From contig PKTA01000039.1 in NCBI GenBank assembly GCA_002869365.1, positions 20,326 through 84,325 of the forward strand: DNA of 64,000 nucleotides, given 5' to 3'. The translations under genes and the position numbers were made by a program. The stretch comes from Marinilabiliales bacterium (GTDB lineage Bacteria > Bacteroidota > Bacteroidia > Bacteroidales > F082). The notes under the pieces were generated by a model. It did not search any database. It saw only the letters and a list, made by a program, of their open reading frames with translations, and was not told where the DNA came from. The first letter of the stretch is position 1, and the number at the start of each line of letters is the position of its first letter. This document shows positions 62,042-64,000 of the stretch, piece after piece.

Positions 62042-62935
62042 ATGGCTATAGAAAAGTACTTTCAATATATAGAATCGGAAAAACGATTTTCACCACACAC
62101 TATAGTTGCGTATAGAAATGACATTCTGGAATTCAGAGGTTTTCTGGAGGAAGAATTCGAAATAAATGACATTAACCAAGCCTCAGCCGAAACTATCAGA
62201 TCGTGGATTGTTAGTTTACTGGATTCCGGTTTATCTCCAACAAGCATCAACAGAAAGATAAGTACTCTGCGTTCATATTTTAAATTCCAATTAAGTAGAA
62301 ATCTAATAAAATCTAACCCCGCATTACAAGTAATGGCAGTAAAGCAATCTGAGAGATTGCCAAAATATATAAATCAGGATGATTTAAATGAATTATTGAA
62401 CTCTTTTTCGCCAAATAACTTTATTGAATCCAGAGAGAAAATAGTGGTAGAATTACTTTATTCAAGTGGAATTAGACTTAGCGAATTGATATCTCTGAAA
62501 TACTCCTCTATAAACAAAAGCCTAAATACTGTTAAAGTACTTGGAAAAAGAAATAAAGAAAGGTTGATACCGTTAAGTGAAAAAACACAATTGGCAATTG
62601 AGGATTACAATTATTTTAAATTAAAAGAACTACCAACTGCTGAAGATTGGTTGATAGTTACTAATAAGGGTAAAAAAGCATATCCAAAGATGATTTACAG
62701 AATAGTTGACAATGCTTTAAACAATATAACAAAAGGAAAGCGAAGCCCACACACTCTCAGACATAGTTTTGCAACACATATGTTAAATAACGGGGCAGAC
62801 TTAAATACAATAAAAGAGTTACTGGGACATTCCAGTCTCGCAGCAACTCAGGTATATACACATAATACAATAGAACAATTAAAAACTATATATTCTAATG
62901 CCCATCCAAGGGCAAAATTTAAAAAAGGAGGTTGA
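62042..62935 (+). CDS. xerC: Tyrosine recombinase, XerC/XerD type
   Basis: Resolves chromosome dimers at dif with its partner. From the ATG at 62042 ([31 protein letters not shown]) the protein has 297 residues with the SAM-like N-terminal domain and the catalytic set R145 ([10 protein letters not shown]), K in [13 protein letters not shown]237 and R240 ([13 protein letters not shown]), H263 ([14 protein letters not shown]) and Y272. Upstream phenylalanine-rich codons back to 62015 come from the terminator T run and are not protein. XerC or XerD cannot be told apart by eye. Stop is one base before hpf. Confidence 0.93.
   Translation: MAIEKYFQYIESEKRFSPHTIVAYRNDILEFRGFLEEEFEINDINQASAETIRSWIVSLLDSGLSPTSINRKISTLRSYFKFQLSRNLIKSNPALQVMAVKQSERLPKYINQDDLNELLNSFSPNNFIESREKIVVELLYSSGIRLSELISLKYSSINKSLNTVKVLGKRNKERLIPLSEKTQLAIEDYNYFKLKELPTAEDWLIVTNKGKKAYPKMIYRIVDNALNNITKGKRSPHTLRHSFATHMLNNGADLNTIKELLGHSSLAATQVYTHNTIEQLKTIYSNAHPRAKFKKGG
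62926..62931 (+). promoter_or_regulatory. Shine-Dalgarno sequence of hpf
   Basis: AGGAGG at 62926-62931, five bases before the ATG at 62937, inside the last codons of the xer gene. Such a complete site is rare in this window and decides the hpf start at 62937 rather than 62898. Confidence 0.75.
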
Positions 62936-62936
62936 T

Positions 62937-63233
62937 ATGAAAGTAAACATTAATGCAGTTCAGTTTAAAGCTGATAAAAAACTTGAAAACTTCATTGAAA
63001 AGAAGATTGGTAAGCTTGTTGGCTTATATGATGGTGTAATTGGAACGGAAGTTACACTTAGAGTTGAAAAATCTGAGGCAAAAAATAATAAAATTTCTGA
63101 AATTCGTATAGAAGTTAAAGGTCCGGATTTATATGCAAAAAAGCAGAGCGACACCTTTGAAAATGCCACTGACACTGCGATTGACGCACTTAAGAAACAA
63201 CTAGAAAAGTACAAAGAAAAGATAAAAAAATAA
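62937..63233 (+). CDS. hpf: Ribosome hibernation-promoting factor, short form
   Basis: A 98-residue protein (MKVNINAVQFKADKKLENFIEKKIGKLVGLYDGVIGTEV) of the HPF/RaiA family: a beta-alpha-beta fold with EIRIEVKGPDLYAKKQSDTFENATDTAIDALKKQLEKYKEK. It binds the 30S tRNA/mRNA channel in stationary phase; short forms need a separate dimerisation partner. The start is set by the Shine-Dalgarno sequence; the gene is translationally linked to the recombinase by one-base spacing. Confidence 0.92.
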   Translation: MKVNINAVQFKADKKLENFIEKKIGKLVGLYDGVIGTEVTLRVEKSEAKNNKISEIRIEVKGPDLYAKKQSDTFENATDTAIDALKKQLEKYKEKIKK

Positions 63234-63257
63234 TTTTTAGATTTTTTTTACTTTTTC

Positions 63258-63289
63258 TTTGGTAAATAAAAATATAGTATCTATTTTTG
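63258..63289 (+). promoter_or_regulatory. Promoter of the tRNA-tuf operon
   Basis: TTTG (63258-63261) and TATTTTTG (63282-63289), 20 bases apart, match both boxes exactly. The -7 box touches the left arm of the hairpin at 63289. Confidence 0.7.
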
Positions 63290-63320
63290 CAGACCTTTTT
63301 GAGAGGAGAGGTCTGCTTTT
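63289..63320 (+). terminator. Hairpin/terminator between hpf and the tRNA cluster
   Basis: GCAGACCT (63289-63296) pairs perfectly with AGGTCTGC (63309-63316), then TTTT. The left arm lies mostly upstream of the expected start of tRNA transcription (near 63294), so only transcripts read through from hpf would fold it. Confidence 0.6.
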
Positions 63321-63393
63321 AATTTCAGACCACAGTTCATAGATTGATGAAATAATAAAATCGGGATAAAATCCGGTTTTAAAATTGATAAAT

Positions 63394-63470
63394 GCCAGCA
63401 TAGCTCAGTTGGCCAGAGCAGCTGATTTGTAATCAGCCGGTCGGGGGTTCGAATCCCTCTGCTGGCTCCA
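63394..63470 (+). tRNA. tRNA-Thr (anticodon TGT)
   Basis: Cloverleaf with acceptor GCCAGCA/TGCTGGC, anticodon loop TTTGTAA in CTGAT/ATCAG stem, T-arm with GGTTCGAATCC and an encoded CCA at 63468-63470. Confidence 0.95.
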
Positions 63471-63490
63471 GGTTTTTTATCAATTTGATT

Positions 63491-63572
63491 GGGGGGATAC
63501 CGAAGCGGTCAAACGGGGCAGACTGTAAATCTGTTGGCTCAGCCTTCGGAGGTTCGAATCCTCCTCCCCCCA
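63491..63572 (+). tRNA. tRNA-Tyr (anticodon GTA)
   Basis: Class II tRNA with long variable arm; acceptor GGGGGGA/TCCCCCC, anticodon loop CTGTAAA, T-arm GGTTCGAATCC. No CCA encoded. Confidence 0.94.
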
Positions 63573-63662
63573 CACACTCTGAGATCAGAGGAGATTTTAA
63601 GTAGTTTGCGTTTAAATAATTAATAATTACTTAAGAGCAACTCTTAGAGCTCGGAACTTAAA

Positions 63663-63735
63663 GCGGGAGTAGCTCATCTGGTAGAGCGACAGCCTTCCAA
63701 GCTGTAGGTAGCGAGTTCGATCCTCGTCTCCCGCT
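63663..63735 (+). tRNA. tRNA-Gly (anticodon TCC)
   Basis: Acceptor GCGGGAG/CTCCCGC, anticodon loop CTTCCAA in CAGC/GCTG stem, T-arm GAGTTCGATCCTC. No CCA encoded. Confidence 0.95.
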
Positions 63736-63740
63736 CTTCC

Positions 63741-63812
63741 GCCGGGGTAGCTCAGGGGTAGAGCGCTTCCTTGGTAAGGAAGAGGTCACGAGTTCAATTC
63801 TCGTCCTCGGCT
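63741..63812 (+). tRNA. tRNA-Thr (anticodon GGT)
   Basis: Acceptor GCCGGGG/CCTCGGC (one G-U), anticodon loop TTGGTAA in CTTCC/GGAAG stem, T-arm GAGTTCAATTCTC. No CCA encoded. Confidence 0.95.
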
Positions 63813-63868
63813 CAGTAAAGAATATTATAAATAAAGAAACACTTTAATTTTATTAACAAGTTTTAGAT

Positions 63869-64000
63869 ATGGCTAAAGAAAAATTCGAACGTTCCAAACC
63901 TCACGTAAATATTGGAACCATTGGACACGTTGACCATGGAAAAACAACGTTGACTGCTGCCATTACACTTTCATTGCAAGATCAAGGTTTGGCATCATTC
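63869..64000 (+). CDS. tuf: Elongation factor Tu, 5' part (3' end outside window)
   Basis: The first 44 codons of EF-Tu ([20 protein letters not shown] onward) with the G1 P-loop [15 protein letters not shown] at residues 19-33. It brings aminoacyl-tRNA to the ribosome. It follows the four tRNA genes in the order known from many bacteria (thrT/tyr/gly/thr-tuf), with the leader at 63813-63868 free of other features. Confidence 0.96.
   Translation, partial: MAKEKFERSKPHVNIGTIGHVDHGKTTLTAAITLSLQDQGLASF

Noticed and set aside
62042..62935. Recombinase as sign of an integrated mobile element
   Set aside because: It has the size and motifs of housekeeping Xer proteins and sits between rpsU and hpf in a translation cluster, with no attachment-site repeats nearby although tRNA genes are close.

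Overview
The window is AT-rich chromosomal DNA from a member of the Bacteroidota, probably a marine or anaerobic Bacteroidales/Marinilabiliales-type organism. Four things point there: secreted proteins with type IX secretion (T9SS, Por) C-terminal sorting domains; -7 elements of the form TAnnTTTG with upstream TTTG (the Bacteroidetes primary sigma promoter); a THX-type small ribosomal protein; and near-absence of Shine-Dalgarno sequences. No phage, insertion sequence, CRISPR array or integrated element was found. Gene order looks like ordinary chromosome with some accessory loci.

Layout. 1-6.0 kb: end of a sensor kinase, then a heavy-metal RND efflux pump fused to its TolC-type outer-membrane factor, then the periplasmic adaptor. 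6.1-15.1 kb: a saccharopine-dehydrogenase-like enzyme, a cation-chloride cotransporter-like permease, a GNAT-like protein, an NDP-forming acyl-CoA synthetase overlapping a membrane protein, and a PLP aminotransferase. 15.1-23.8 kb (minus strand): three T9SS cargo proteins (one propeller-like, two PKD-rich), a membrane/beta-barrel protein and an ECF sigma factor. 23.9-36.7 kb: hybrid kinase, RecQ, beta-barrel protein, alkyladenine glycosylase, HU, Fmt, a membrane TPR protein, DUF4412-like protein, TrmH, THX, MurD with a MurL-like epimerase, YqgE. 36.8-44.7 kb: two large hybrid histidine kinases followed by CheR and a receiver-less CheB, apparently one signalling operon. 44.7-51.0 kb (minus): an endonuclease/exonuclease/phosphatase protein, a 1357-residue AsmA-like protein and an Nramp-like transporter. 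51.3-57.8 kb: a second ECF sigma factor, its TM-TPR partner, a TPR-CHAT protein and a T9SS protein with a dockerin-like segment. 57.9-61.7 kb: a thioredoxin-like lipid/periplasmic protein, tRNA-Val and a DPP-IV-type peptidase. 61.7-64 kb: rpsU, a Xer recombinase, hpf, four tRNAs and the start of tuf, a translation cluster.

The most interesting observations are: (i) a duplicated upstream element, G7-8 TATAAAA, 14 unconserved bases, TACTAATATAT, found with identical spacing before the second ECF sigma factor and before the divergently placed T9SS gene 6 kb away, with the CHAT protein between them, which suggests a small self-controlled sigma regulon with a homopolymer tract at its promoter; (ii) a MurL-like gene overlapping murD, suggesting that D-glutamate enters peptidoglycan by epimerisation after addition of L-glutamate; (iii) promoters nested inside intrinsic terminators (rpsU/xer, hpf/tRNA and probably TPR/fmt), arranged so that only read-through transcripts can fold the terminator. 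Functions are inferred from motifs read by eye; no database search was run.
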